Positions 11,291 through 23,146 are shown, counted from the first letter of the stretch. The stretch is DNA of 64,000 nt from Alnus glutinosa (GCF_958979055.1 NC_084896.1:5274501-5338500); one strand, 5' to 3'. The notes: generated by a model from the sequence alone, not told the origin. Translations and numbers: made by a program.

Positions 11291-11982
11291 GCAAGAACTT
11301 AGGAAATGTAGTTAAGGTGGGCCAGATCAAATTCGGATACCACTCTATTGGGGGCCACAACGAAATCAAGCTCTTCTTGAATTTTTCAGAGTACACATGG
11401 ATGCTTAATCATCTCCACCATCGCCTACTCATTGGTCACAGCTAAAGTGTCTGTAGCCGCAGCTATCATGTACGGTCTTACTGTCATCTCATTCGGTCTT
11501 ACGTGATATTTTAAATTTTTTAAGTTTTAATTTAGATAGATAATGTGAAAAGTTTTATAAAGGGCCAACCTGCATGGTTAGATGCCTGAGCAGGTGAGTC
11601 TCATGAATTGAGATTCAAAACAATTACATGTTAGAATTGTTAGCAATTTAGATAGGTAGTGTGAGAGACCGCATATGATTGAGTAAGTAGGTTCCATATA
11701 AAGCCTCTCATATTATCTGTCCAAATTACTAGAATTCGAAAATATAATTTCCTAAGATAAAAATATTAAGAAAAATAAATAAACAGAATATTGCAATTAT
11801 CATACATTAAGAAAATCTATATAACTTGGATTAGAGCTTCAATTTCTATATATATCATGCATCCATGTGTTGTTTCCCATCTTCACCATGCAAATTAGAT
11901 AATAGGACACATCAACAAAATCCAATTCTTCATATATCATCGATCACCTGCTTTTTCCATTCTCTTTCTCTCCCTTTCCCTC
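10947..11982. other. Intergenic: MITE-like arms, T-run, no gene
   Basis: At 11060-11215 paired phrases (TTGTGCACAATACA..., TTGTGCATAACTATAG, CTGCACAACTGTTGTGCAG) resemble degenerate fold-back MITEs related to family B. A poly-T tract of about 45 bases at 11242-11287 may be the tail of a minus-strand retroposon, but its body is not recognisable. Nothing else is supported. Confidence 0.4.
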
Positions 11983-12195
11983 CTATATATGTTCTTGATC
12001 AATATTTTTCATGTGAAAATCATTCACTCTCTTCTCTAGTACCGCCCCCATCGATCCTCTGATCTCACAGCCATAAGGGTCCACTACCCACCTCCAAAAC
12101 GGCAGATAATCAGCCAAGTATAACAAGCCCGAAAGGCATAACAACTCATGCGTTATCTCCAGGAACTCCATGGCCTGGCCTCTTGAGGGCAACAT
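11983..12195 (-). pseudogene. Cytochrome P450 fragment, CYP703-like
   Basis: The minus-strand frame contains AMEFLEITHELL, LADYLPFWRW, DPYGCE and LEKRVNDFH in order. This order matches, from memory of the family, the segment after the C-helix in CYP703A, the pollen-exine fatty-acid hydroxylase family. The piece is about 60 residues, has an extra Val in the RWV-DP stretch and a divergent RGSMG patch, and ends in a stop. No heme-binding or other P450 exon is nearby, so it is an isolated relic and not one of the CYP87-like genes further right. Assignment to CYP703 specifically is tentative. Confidence 0.55.
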
Positions 12196-12479
12196 CGAGA
12201 ACGCACCCTACACTTTTTCTCTTTGGCAACTTTATCTCAAGGCACGTGTTATATATATCACGTGCATGGGTTGTTTTACCAACTGTACGTGCGGTGCTCT
12301 TTGATTACTTTTTTCATAAGCCGAATACATGCATGTTCCTCATATATATAAGAGATTCCAATAGGGAGAAGTTAACCAAAAGGGCCCCATTCGTATGACT
12401 AGATCGATGATGAAAGGTTTCAAACACGACTATGTTTACATGCGTGTGGCTCCTAGCTAGCTGATGTGAAAACCTAGGC

Positions 12480-13100
12480 TCTGCGGCTGGCCAAAATAAA
12501 ATATTCGATTATTGCCTATGTATACCGACCGTCACCAAATTGTCATCGACTATATATCGCTTCTATTGACTTCTGACTGTCAGTAGTCGAAATAAAAAAT
12601 TTATACTGATATCGGTTTGGTTCGGTTAATCGGTAGAGTTTTTATTTCGTTGGTGAACCAAACCGAACAGACTTAAACATATAGTTATCAATATCTTTAT
12701 CTAGAGAAAAGCCAAAGTATGGTAGGGCAGCGTCTTAGCAATATTAATCGGTTCTTATTTAATTTCATCTATATTAGTGACGGTTTGTAATAATCTAACA
12801 TTATGAATATGTTAAAAGTGCTTATAAACATGCCCAATAAACACATGTTTAGCTTAAAAAAATAACTATTTCGACCAAAAAACAAGCAATTTGGGATTTG
12901 GCCCATAAAAATTAACCAACTTAACCAACCGACAATTAACCTACTTTACCGAAATAACTAAATTAACCGAAATTGCTGAAATTAATATATATCAGTATAA
13001 AGTCGGTTAATTCAAAGACTTAACCAACTTTGTCGATTCGGTAGGCAAAACTAGGTCTACCGACACTGATTTAACCGATACCCAGTGGCCCAGTCCTACT
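12480..13100. mobile_element. hAT-like non-autonomous element rich in CGGTTAA/TTAACCG
   Basis: The left part contains GGTTCGGTTAATCGG and the right part contains its complement-type words (AACCGAAATT, AAGTCGGTTAATTC, GATTTAACCGATACCC). This is the composition of short plant hAT-like elements. Boundaries and target duplication were not resolved. It is non-coding. Confidence 0.4.
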
Positions 13101-13251
13101 AGACTTACATGTATTCATATTCCATAATTAAATAAACTAGCTCATAAGTTCATAACTAGTGTTATGTGTGGAATTCTTCACTATAATTTAATTTCAAAAC
13201 TTAAAGTAACTATTTTGAGAACAGAAATAAAAAAAATAGACGATTTGATGG

Positions 13252-13953
13252 AATTAGGAGTGTAAACAAAGCAAAGTTACCTATGAGCTTGCTTGGGCTC
13301 GGCTTGATAAAGTCGGCTATTGCACAACTCAGTTATTAAATTAATGAGCCTTTCGTGAACACGAAATTATACTCGATTATTAAACAATACAAACCCATAT
13401 AAAACTTGGCTCACTCGTTTATATGATACTAAATCTTAGAATTTAGGTGATAACTGATATGGCATAGTGTATCTTCATTATATAATGTAAATTATGTAAT
13501 AAACATATGATTCATCATTCATATCAACAAGACAACAACACTTATTTTGTATGACTAGTGACTAAGTATGATATAATCATGTAAATTATGCAATATGATC
13601 AAACAATTCATATGAATATAATATAAAGATTCATATGTGATATATATAATGTTATAACTATAAATTATAGTCATATAATGTCACATTATTCCTAAATTTT
13701 AACTTATAAGTATACAATTCATAGTAATGTAAACTATAAAGATTAGGAAGTGGTAACTGGATCACTTCACCACAAAATATCGGTATTTCTTTTTTGCGAG
13801 CCAAATTGAGCCGAGCAGAATTTTTAAAACTCGTTATGAGCTCGAGCTCGTGATAAATAAGTTTGAGCTCGGCTCGAGCTTGTGATAAATTTAAATGAGC
13901 CGAGCTTGGACATGCACTACTCGCCCAAGCTCGGCTGATTTACATCCCCATAT
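13252..13953. mobile_element. hAT-like MITE rich in GAGCTCG
   Basis: The left end reads GGAGTGTAAAC (13257) and the right end GATTTACATCCCC (about 13939), roughly complementary termini of the TGTAAA type seen in plant hAT MITEs. The interior has many GAGCTCG/CGAGCTC words (13840-13915). The right end abuts the F-box pseudogene scrap. It is non-coding. Confidence 0.5.
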
Positions 13954-13967
13954 GGTCATCTTATAGT

Positions 13968-14215
13968 GCCTGGATCTAATTGAAGGCGTTCGCTTAGGCA
14001 GTGTCTGTAGATCCTGGAAATCAGTTGTGATTCAAGCAAGAACTCATCTGAACTGCCCCTTCACTATAGCTGCTGCTCCCTCATTGTCCAAACTGCAAAT
14101 CCTTAAACTTCTTTAGCATGTCTGAAGGCATTGTTCGTCCCACAAAGCTACCTAAAGCTAGCCAAGCGAGCAAAGGGAGGGCGGTCATGTTTTGGATCTT
14201 CCAAGAGGTTGGTTA
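13968..14215 (+). pseudogene. F-box (DUF295-type) protein fragment
   Basis: The frame from 13982 reads RLGSVCRSWKSVV, the second half of a plant F-box, then NCPFTIAAAPSLSKLQ, and hits a TAG at 14114-14116. In the next frame FSMSEGIVRPTKLP follows, matching the FFSLSEGKVY-type motif of DUF295 F-box proteins. A frameshift plus missing ends make this a relic. A hAT-like MITE sits immediately upstream, where the first half of the F-box should be. Confidence 0.55.
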
Positions 14216-14507
14216 GCTCTTGCTAGGTGGAAAAAAGGTAGCCCTTAACCCTGTAAGGGTGTAATAAACATATACACCAATAGATGTATAATGGAGGGAA
14301 GGAAACAAATAATAATGCATCCAATAGATGAAATGAAAATAAAAACTAAAAACAAATAGTATTTATTTATTATTTAAATATAAAAAATACCTCATTTAAA
14401 AATATCGCCCTAAGCCTCACAATTATCCCAGAAATTTGACTCTCACAATAATTTAGTGTAAATTCAGTCAAGGTCCATGGCATTGGCTCCAAGGCCACAA
14501 CTTCAGT
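14216..14507. other. Downstream flank of the histidine phosphatase gene
   Basis: AT-rich sequence containing the probable 3' untranslated region of the minus-strand gene that ends at 14508. No separate feature is seen. Confidence 0.4.
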
Positions 14508-17500
14508 TCATATAACAGCCCGTAGCTCTCCGGTGAGGAGGGCGAAATTCCGGTGCTGTGACAAGATGGAAGGCACTCTAGCTGCTTGTACTCTTGATGC
14601 CAAGTCATTGCTACTGGATGCTATGTGTTGCTTAACGGCATGGAGTACTGTCTGCAGGATTTGCAGGGGATCCCCGTGGCTGACAATCAAGATTGCGCAT
14701 CTACAGAAATAACATTGTTAAATCATGAATACTAGGAAAAACTTCTATTTTTCTTTCTTGCAAGAACATCAGTGAGGCTAATATTGAAAGCTAAGGCTTA
14801 CTTTTGCTCACTGTCACTCAAAAGAAATAGGGTATCAGTGCAGCTTGGCAAGCTGCTTTCATCTATATAATTATCTTGCTGGAGCAGGAAATATGAAAAT
14901 GAGATGATGGCATGGAGCCCAAGGAAAAGCTTTGTTGTCTCTTACTTCACAATTAAAGTCAGAAATTCATTTTCATTCTTAATATTAGGGTGTGCTTGTC
15001 CTGCAATTTCGCAAGCTAAAAGTGTGTTTTTAAACAAAATTGAGAAAAAGTGTTCCATTTGAAAAAAATAGCAGTTAAGGAAACCGCGAGAAATGCATTT
15101 TAAAAAAAGCATGATTTTATAGACCGAACCACTATTTTATCAAAGGCTTAACTGTATTTTTAAAAGTCGCGTTTTCATTAACTATGTTCTGAATATATAT
15201 ATATATATATATACCGCACGTTTTGAAACAGCTAAACCAAATGGATACTAAATCATGTCTTGATGGGCAAATTGACATGCATCAACTCTCATTTTGAAAA
15301 GGGCTTCTGGGATTGTAACTATTAACCTCATTTCTAATATTTTGTCTCTGCTTTGCCACTTTGTTTGTTGATTTGCTACACAAATTGCAATGGACTGATA
15401 GTTATTCCAAGGAACTATGGAATTTCTAGCAGGTAACCACCGTAGCCTTGCAAGAGAGTGACGGGGAGCTTCAAGCAAGAGAATGCTGATAAGAATTATT
15501 CATCTTGGCAAGTAGGATGCTTGTAGAATTATTAGTGATAGAATATTAAGATAGGTGAATGCCATCTGCAAACATGAAAATCATGCAAGTAATGCAAACA
15601 TGGATGAAAATAATAATTACCCTTGAAATTCTGACTCCATAATCGCTATAGCATTTGCAAGTCTAGAAGCAACATCATCTACACTTTCTCCACCTTCTGG
15701 CCGCATAAACGGATCTTTTTGATCAAGATCCCATATCTCTGCATACTGTTAGGAAAGGAAGAACCGAAATTTAAGAAATCTTCAATTGCAAATGGCATTG
15801 AAAAGTATATATGTTAGTATTGGGCTTATAAAACAGGGGCATACTGTAGACTAAAACAGCATACTGATCCAACTCCAGCATTCAGTTATATTTCTGTATA
15901 TTTGTTTTTGCTAAGTTGCTAAAGTTGATCATAAATGCCAGAACTAAATCCCTCTGTCTGCCATCTTTATCTCCACCCCTTCGGCAAAACCTATATTAAG
16001 CACCACTAACTGTCACTTACTTTATCATGTGACATAAGTTCGAATGAAGGACCAAAGAAGCGTTCTCGAAGATCTTCCATCACCTGTCCAGCAAAATCTA
16101 TATGATCAGTGCAAAGAAAAATAAAAGTGCAGGGGTGAGAAAGCTTGTTAAATTTTTTATGAGCTAAATTAGTCTGTAGTTTGAAAGATAAAAGTTCCAG
16201 AACTTTTTCTTATAATAAGTAGTATTTGGACCTTAGATCTGCCATGAACCCCACCTACCCAACACCACCGCCTGAGCAGTGGCCCATGGGCAACTCTATG
16301 TTAAAGACACCAGGAGTAAAATTTCATTATTTGATACGATATCTTGCATTTATGTTCAGCACATGCTAAACTAACCTCAATAAATATATCTATATGAGGG
16401 AGGAATAGCTACCTTACATTGGGGACCTTCAAACGGAAGATTCAACATAGATGCAACAACTTTAGCAGTGTGAGTTGTTCTTGAAAATGGAGAGTGACAA
16501 ATGCGGACATTTTCAAGTGGTATGCTACTTTCCTTCAGTTCCTGCACACATAACTCTTCAAATTTATTATTTTTTTCCTCAAAGAAATATGTTGAAGGTG
16601 TATAGAATGGGTAGTTCAAACAACAGACAAATTTATAAGGGTCCACAAAACAAATCCTGCTTTGCCAATGCCTTAGACCTAGCTAGAAGCCATTTCTTTA
16701 TCTTCATTTATCAACAGCTATAAAGTTACACTCAATATAGGACAAAGCATAAGCTATCAGAGTGCTATAATCTTTTCCACTCAAATCCTGACATCAGGAA
16801 CCTGTCATTTACTCTTATGTCATTTGTTACGGCTTAGGGATATACTAGTCACATATGTAGATAATCCAAAAGAACTAGTTAATGTGAGGCTCATTGTAAT
16901 AGCTTATATGGATTGACCTAATATACGCTCGATGTGAGAGTCAACACACATCCGCAAAATGCCTTTACGGGCTTTGCAATTCAATCCGAAATAAACAGTT
17001 GAGGATATTTTGTAGTCATATACGTTAAGTTCCACATCAAGAGTGTACTAGGTCAATAATCAATATAGGTCACTAGTCCTTGGACGGTGTCAAGTGAAAG
17101 TAACTAGTGTGTACCTCTATATCATGGCAATCTGTTTATTCAAGCTTACTTATTTCCCTATAGCGAGCGCATTGCACTAATAGTAGGCATACAGAAAAAA
17201 AACTAGGGAAACTTGCAGTAAGTCAATTATTCCCAACTCCAAAGATAGCATAAGACATATTCTGTGTTCTTCAGCAATTCAGGGTTTTTTGTTCCATACT
17301 AAGTTAGTACAAGTTAGTCCAGAAGCTGTTCAAGTCTAATGTTGTTATTCCTAATCTTGTCACTCATACAGTTGAATAAGCTTAGTTCAATAATTAGTGT
17401 ACTCCCGTTCACATAGCGAATCAAATTCATAATCCCTGTACATAGATGTTAATCTGATTGAGTTACTAAATTTCACTGATAATCATTCCGATCCGGTGGT

Positions 17501-18085
17501 CCTAAGGATCTGATATGAGCCAAATCTAGAATATTTCAAGCAACTGGTCAAATTATACAAGCTTAAACATAGCATCATGCATAAGAATGATCCAAGAAAG
17601 TTTGACCGATTAGTCATAGAAAATATACTCAAAGAGATATGTATGCCCACATCAGCCATTAAACAATAACGTATAGGATACTTTGGAACCTAAGAAATTT
17701 ATAGAACAGGCATTGCAGTTGCTTCAAACGGGAATCTTGAATTACAAACAACTACCTTTAGAAATAACTCTCCAGCCAACTCTGCTTGCTTAACACCTTC
17801 AGATGCCAATTGAAATTCTGCACGCGTACCATTTTCCTGTTAGGATGCCAGCACCGGTTAATTACTTGAGTTAGACTCCAAACCCTCTGAACAAATGTAA
17901 TTTTAAAGATCATATTGCCAGAAAATATGTCCTAAGATCTAAGAACACCGCTGACAAAGCCAGTCATGGCCACAAAAATCTTCTCTGTCATCAAGAGATA
18001 GAACCCAAGTAACTAGGGGTTAATTCTAAATACCTGGAATGAACTAGCTTTTATCCCATATATAAAGCTTTTTCCTTTATATAAA

Positions 18086-18121
<36 letters not shown>

Positions 18122-18508
18122 GAGAGGTTAAAATTGAAAACAAATTTCTGGAAAAAACCCAACTGAGCAATACCAATTTAAATACAACACAAAATGCAAA
18201 ACCCAAAATTTCATGAGATTACCATCTTTAAAATACACAAATTATTGCAATTAGGAGCTGAGTAATAAGCAAACCTTGCCAACTTAACAAGAATGTGGAA
18301 AAACTAAACGTCTACAAGAATCTGCCCAGAAATGAAAACCCACTTATATTGCATAAAATAATAAGGAAAAAGAAAAAGAAAAAGAAAAAAGGAACGAAAA
18401 TCGAAAGAGACGAACCACGGAGGAGACAATAAGGCCTCTCTCGTTTGGAATGCTCTTGCCGTGCCTCAGAACCCAGTATCTGTTGCGTACAAACGGCGTC
18501 GTCTCCAT
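14508..18508 (-). CDS. Histidine phosphatase family (phosphoglycerate mutase-like) protein, 227 aa
   Basis: Six exons on the minus strand: 18508-18416, 17836-17756, 16541-16413, 16083-16021, 15745-15621 and 14700-14508, all with GT-AG borders and a continuous 227-residue frame. Motifs: the catalytic RHG at residues 15-17 (H16 is the phospho-acceptor), the phosphate-pocket SPFSRTTHTA with R79, the PEGGES loop near 138-143, and the second catalytic His in SHGD (H172). These make a complete branch-1 histidine phosphatase. The closest family I recognise is the plant protein annotated 'phosphoglycerate mutase family' (Arabidopsis At5g62840-like). The substrate is not known, and it should not be equated with glycolytic phosphoglycerate mutase. 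No signal peptide is evident, so a cytosolic location is inferred. The start was chosen because it gives the short N-terminus before RYWVLRHG. Introns hold repeats but no exon is broken. It is divergently paired with SLY1. Confidence 0.92.
14990..15245. mobile_element. Fold-back MITE-like repeat in intron 5 of the histidine phosphatase gene
   Basis: The left edge GGGTGTGCTTGTCCTGCAATTTCGC and the right edge (GAAACAGCTAAACCAAATGGA) bracket a sequence full of TTTTTAAA blocks. Its composition resembles the IDH intron-3 repeat (34897-35148). Pairing of the ends is imperfect. A (TA)n run lies at 15195-15212. Confidence 0.4.
18062..18122. repeat. T-run/A-run palindromic tract in intron 1
   Basis: A T-rich run followed directly by about 25 A residues. 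It could be a degenerate retroposon tail or a slippage tract. It lies in intron 1 of the histidine phosphatase gene, with no effect on exons. Confidence 0.6.
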
Positions 18509-18788
18509 GTCCAATCCCAACAGTTCCTTCCCTCACACGAACAGAGTCATTCGTGACTTGTGCGTGTATATAAATATCAGTTCCTCCTGTCCCGGTTTCT
18601 CAATCTATGACGTGGCAATATATTATTGGCTTTGTGACGGTACTGTAAAGAGCTCATTGCAGAGGAAACTATTTCTATATCAAACACCCCCACGGTTGGA
18701 TCCGAGACCTCAAAATTGAAGAGCTCAGAAAATTATTTTACTTACGAAGAAACCAAAAATCACTCGCCCGGAACAGAGTTTCACGGTC
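18509..18788. promoter_or_regulatory. Shared divergent promoter, histidine phosphatase / SLY1
   Basis: Only 280 bp separate the two start codons, which face away from each other. TATATAAATATC at 18567-18578 is the only clear TATA-like element and reads as a TATA-type box on both strands (TATATAAAT on plus, GATATTTATA on minus). It sits about 60 bp from the minus-strand ATG and 210 bp from the SLY1 ATG. Both transcripts must start inside this interval unless further upstream leader exons exist. Co-regulation is inferred. Confidence 0.7.
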
Positions 18789-20940
18789 ATGGCTCTCAAT
18801 CTCCGTCAAAAGCAAACAGGTATCTCTCTCTCTCTGGATCTTCTTCTTGCTTTAGATCAAAAACCCATTTCGTTTCTCTGGTTTTTGGCTCATGGTCGCC
18901 TAATTTTATCTTTCATTTTGTATGGTTTGAATAAGAAAACCAAACTGAAATGGGATATTTCTAAAAAGTTATTAAATTCCTGTATGAAATTTGGTTGAGA
19001 ATGATATTCTCACAATTAAACTATAACGGTATAACCCATTTGTTATGGGTGTGAATTTAGTGCGTATGCGTTTCTGAATTTCGATCTCTGTAACTTTGTT
19101 TTTTTTTCTTTTTCTTTTTTCTTCAGAATGTATTACCCGAATGTTGAATCTAAACCAACCCGTTAACGCAACGGGTACTGCAAACGAAGAGGTTTACAAG
19201 ATTTTAATCTATGATAAGTTTTGCCAAAACATCCTATCACCATTGATACACGTCAAGGACCTTCGAAAACATGGCGTGACCCTCTACTTTCTGATTGATA
19301 AGGATCGAAAACCGGTCCACGACGTGCCCGCCGTGTATTTTGTCCAACCCAGTCAAGCTAACATTCAGCGGATCATGGCCGACACGTCCCGCTCGCTCTA
19401 TGATAGCTTCCACCTCAATTTCTCGTCCTCTATTCCCCGCCCGCTGCTCGAGGATCTTGCATCTGGGACATTGAGTTCGGATTCGATCCATCGGATTTCA
19501 AAGGTGCACGATCAGTATTTGGAGTTTGTGACATTGGAGGATGGTTTGTTTTCGTTGGCACAGAAGTCTACTTATGTGCAATTGAATGATCCGTCGGCTG
19601 GGGATCGAGAGATTGAGGAGATTGTGGACAGGATTGTCAATGGATTGTTTTGTATTTTGGCTACGCTAGCTGTGGTGCCAATAATTAGGTGCCCTCGTGG
19701 TGGGCCGGCTGAGATGGTTGCTTCTGCATTGGATCAGAGATTGCGAGACCATTTGTTGTCAAAGAACAATTTGTTTACAGAAGGTGGGAGTTTCGTGAGC
19801 TCTTTTCAGCGGCCAATTTTGTGTATATTTGATAGGAATTTCGAGTTATCAGTAGGGATACAGCATGATTTTAGGTATCGGCCGCTTGTTCACGATGTTC
19901 TTGGATTGAGGCTGAATAGATTGAGTGTGCAGGGTGAAAAGGGTGGGATGAGGTCGTATGAGTTGGATAGTTCGGACCCATTCTGGGTGGCAAATGGGTC
20001 GTTGGAATTTCCTGAAGTTGCAGTGGAGATTGAGACTCAATTGAATAAATATAAGAAAGATGTTGATGAGGTGAACAGGAGGACCGGTGGAACTGACGGG
20101 GCTGAGTTTGATGAGACAGACTTGACGGGGAACACAAAGCATTTGATGAATGCAGTGAACTCTTTGCCTGAGTTGACGGAGCGGAAGCAGGTGATAGATA
20201 AGCACACCAATATTGCCACTGTTTTGTTGGGTGAGATCAAGGAGAGGTTGCTTGACTCTTATGCGAAAAAGGAGAATGACATGCTGGTCAGAGGAAGCAT
20301 TGACCGGAATGAGCTCCTTGGTGTGCTCAAAGGGAAAGGGATGAAGATGGATAAGCTGCGGTTTGCTATCATGTATCTGATCTCTTCAGAAAGCATTAAT
20401 CAGTCAGAAGTGGAATCAGTGGAAGCAGCACTCAGGGAATCCGAGGTTGATACTAGTGCATTTCAGTATGTGAAAAAATTGAAGTCGTTGAATGCTTCAA
20501 TGGCATCAGCAAGTTCAGCTAGCAGAAACAACATAGTTGACTGGGCTGAGAAAATCTATGCTGTGACAGCAGGTGTGAAGAATCTCTTGTCTAGTGATAG
20601 GCAACTGGCATTGACAAGGACGGTGGAACTCTTGATGGAAGGGAAGCCAAATCCTGAAATTGATGGTTGCCTTGTATTTGATCCTCGTTCTCCCAAGTCA
20701 AGTTCCGGTAGTAGTCATTTGAGAGGACCATTTAAGGAAGCCATTGTGTTTATGATTGGTGGTGGTAACTATGTTGAGTATGGGAGCTTGCAAGAATTTG
20801 CACAGCTTCAGCAGCCTGTCAAGCATGTTATATATGGAACAACAGAAATTCTCACAGGAGCAGAGTTTGTTGAGCAGCTTGCGTTTCTAGGGCATAAGAT
20901 GGGACTTGGAAGTAATGTTGCCGCTTCAACTCATTTTTGA
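18789..20940 (+). CDS. SLY1: SLY1, Sec1/Munc18-family SNARE regulator, 614 aa
   Basis: Exon 1 is 18789-18819 (10 codons plus one base) and exon 2 is 19127-20940. The junction ACAG|GTATCT...CTTCAG|AATG restores QTECITRML. The product is a full-length Sec1 family (SM) protein. Recognisable landmarks are KILIYDKFCQNILSPL near the start, PAVYFVQPSQANI, IIRCPRGGPAEMVA, LCIFDRNFELSVGIQHDFRYRPLVHDVL and the C-terminal FMIGGGNYVEYGSLQEF. SLY1 proteins bind the ER-Golgi syntaxin (Sed5/SYP31 type) and promote SNARE pairing in ER-to-Golgi vesicle fusion at the cytosolic face. Plant SLY1 is about 620-625 residues, so this copy is slightly short. The last codons and the TGA lie in sequence that matches the 3' tail of a LINE inserted in the opposite orientation, so the native C-terminus may have been replaced. 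Exon 2 is otherwise uninterrupted. Confidence 0.95.
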
Positions 20941-21348
20941 TAAGTAATATAGATTTTACTAAAAAAGCGTAAGGTGCTCCTAAATACACAGGAAATATAC
21001 ATAGGAACAACCAAAGCAGCCTACAACAAGAAAGAAAACCCACCAACCCTCTAAAACCCAATCCCTCCAACCCAAAACCTTCGCGAGACCCCAACCCTAC
21101 ACCATGTGCGCCTTGCATTTCTTAAGCCGGGAGGACGCGCTAGAATCACCGTAGTTGATGGAACTTACCAGATTCAAAACTTCCCTCCTACCTTTGGTCT
21201 TTGGACGCGCTGCCTTAACTCCCCGATGGAAGTCCTCTTCAATGGCTTTCAAAATCACCAAGGACGGATCCAGATCCTCATCACTATCCAACTTCCAATC
21301 CAAGGGCAAATCTGGAGGTAAAACACCCAAAGGGTAAGGGGAGTTCAT
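20932..21348 (-). mobile_element. Internally deleted LINE, 3' end abutting the SLY1 stop codon
   Basis: Read on the minus strand, the segment starts with a frame (21348-21097) containing INYGDSSASSRLKK, which I recognise as the C-terminus of a LINE ORF1-like product. It then passes directly to a LINE 3' tail with the ending ...ATTACTTATCAAAAA. The plus-strand form TTTTTGATAAGTAA also marks other LINE tails in the window (about 32685, 56038 and, on the minus strand, 32354). ORF2 is absent, so this is an internally deleted copy. The A-tail overlaps the last two SLY1 codons. No target duplication could be found. Confidence 0.6.
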
Positions 21349-22734
21349 TAATAAATACTTGTTTTAAATGCTCTTCGAAGCTTGTTGTCTGGCAGTTTAT
21401 GCATGGTAGAGGAGGCACTGTGGGAAGTTAAAGACACAATATGGGCAATTGAATATAGATTTGAAGCTGTATATCTAAGAACTGATGCAGAGATTGTTGG
21501 GGGATACTTTTTTTTCTTGATTCTGAGGCATGCGTGCTGGTTTTCAAATAGACTTGAACAACTGTCTTTGACAATCTCTCCAAGTATGCCTTTTTCATTT
21601 TTCATCATAGTGAATAGGTTTCAACCATTGAAAAGCTACATTTGTCTTTATTAAAGTTTCTGTGGTTAGAAAATTTTCTGTTTCCTTTGTTCTTCACTAC
21701 TTGAAAACTAAACTTTTGAGAATCATATGTTAATTTGTTCCATATATTAATATGAGTGCTATTCTGATGTTGATTAACATTTCCCAGTGTAATTATTTTC
21801 ACTTTCTGTTGATGGGAAATTGTTTGGAAGAATAATATCGGTTCTGCAATTTAATAAGTTGAATTTGTGGATGCTTGTTAATTTCTTTTGGTCAGTAGCT
21901 GAATGTAATTTGACCAGAGCTTGTGTACATAGCCCGTACCACTTGTTCTCACTCAATGAACTCACTAACTTTCATTGCCTTGGTTTAAGGCGCACTCTGT
22001 CTTTTGAGAATTCTTATCTTTTGGGTGTTTAGGACTGGTTTATTTAGAGGTAAGACAGTCAATTAAGCATGACTTATTAAGCTTTTCTTGGTAGTGTTAA
22101 TAACCACGTCCATGGGGGTGAAATTTTTTGAACTGATTGCTGGTAATGCTTTGGTCAGTTACTGTCCTTTCTCATCATCTTCCAATATTAGCTGGTTGGA
22201 GAGTAGCTGTTTTACTAGCATAACTAATGATGAAAGTTTTCTGATTCATCACTTGACAATCTTTGTAGTTTCTGAAAACAATCTGCCATTAAGTTCGTAT
22301 CTATGGCTGGAAATTTAGTTGGAGTTTGGGTCTTCTAGCTGGTAACTTCCTCTCTTGGTGTAGATCTACGGTTTCTTATTCAAATTAAAGTAAGTCACTT
22401 TGTTGGAGAGCCATTAAACCTGAAACATTAAATAGATACTGTGACTACCGACCGCCGGAAATTGGTAGGTGGTCGGTAGGCGGCAATCGGATATTCTACC
22501 CACCCCTAGCTAGTGGCTGAGGCAACCTTCATATTCCCAACCTGAGCGCTTTTCCTTAATGATGAAAATCTGTTATATATTTTCTTTTGTGTGAGTATAT
22601 ATATATATTTATATATTTTGTTATCTCTTGATTATAATTGTGTTTCACCATTTATAGATTAACATGTGATCCTTTCCTTTCCTTTCCTTTATTTCCTCTC
22701 CGATTGCTGAGTTTTACATACTCTGCTCATTCTT
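21349..22734. other. Intergenic, nothing recognised
   Basis: No gene, RNA or clear repeat. A short CCGACCGCCGG...GGTCGGTAGGCGG inverted pair at 22448-22490 may be a degenerate hAT-type MITE fragment. A (TA)n and CCTTT microsatellite pair lies at about 22597-22695. Confidence 0.5.
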
Positions 22735-22970
22735 TCAGTCTTTTCCTTTATTTTCTAATCCTATGTCGTGGGTGCCTAATTTATTACCCCTTTTGAATAA
22801 TCCAAGGAGGAAGACTTTTGTCCCTCCAAAGGTGATGCGACTTTTAAAATTATTATTGAATTTAGAATGGATCACTAGTATAATTTTTAAAGCCATATCA
22901 CTTTTGAGGGACAAAAAGCAAACAAAAGCCTTTCCTCTAACATTACTCATAATTTTTGGAGCGCTTAAAA
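22735..22970. mobile_element. Fold-back MITE (family C, degenerate copy)
   Basis: GACTTTTGTCCCTCCAAAGGTGATGCG at about 22813 pairs with CATATCACTTTTGAGGGACAAAAAG at about 22893. The layout matches the better-preserved copy at 23147-23327. It is non-coding, although both strands show short artefactual frames. Confidence 0.6.
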
Positions 22971-23146
22971 CCTAGCTAACTTTACTTAGCCGTTAATAAC
23001 AACTTAGATTTTTATATTTAAAATTCAGAATTTTTGATAATTTGTATTATAAAGAAAAATTCTCCAACAATTACGAATGAACAAATGTTATAACTATGCA
23101 TTATAACCTATGGATGAAATTGATTCATCGAAAAAGGCAGAGGAAG

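Noticed and set aside
19849-20205. Minus-strand frames of 118 and 88 residues
   Set aside because: Antisense shadows of SLY1 exon 2.
21097-21348. 83-residue minus-strand frame as a host gene
   Set aside because: Its ending motif and the following tail fit a LINE ORF1-like C-terminus joined to a LINE 3' end; treated as retroposon.
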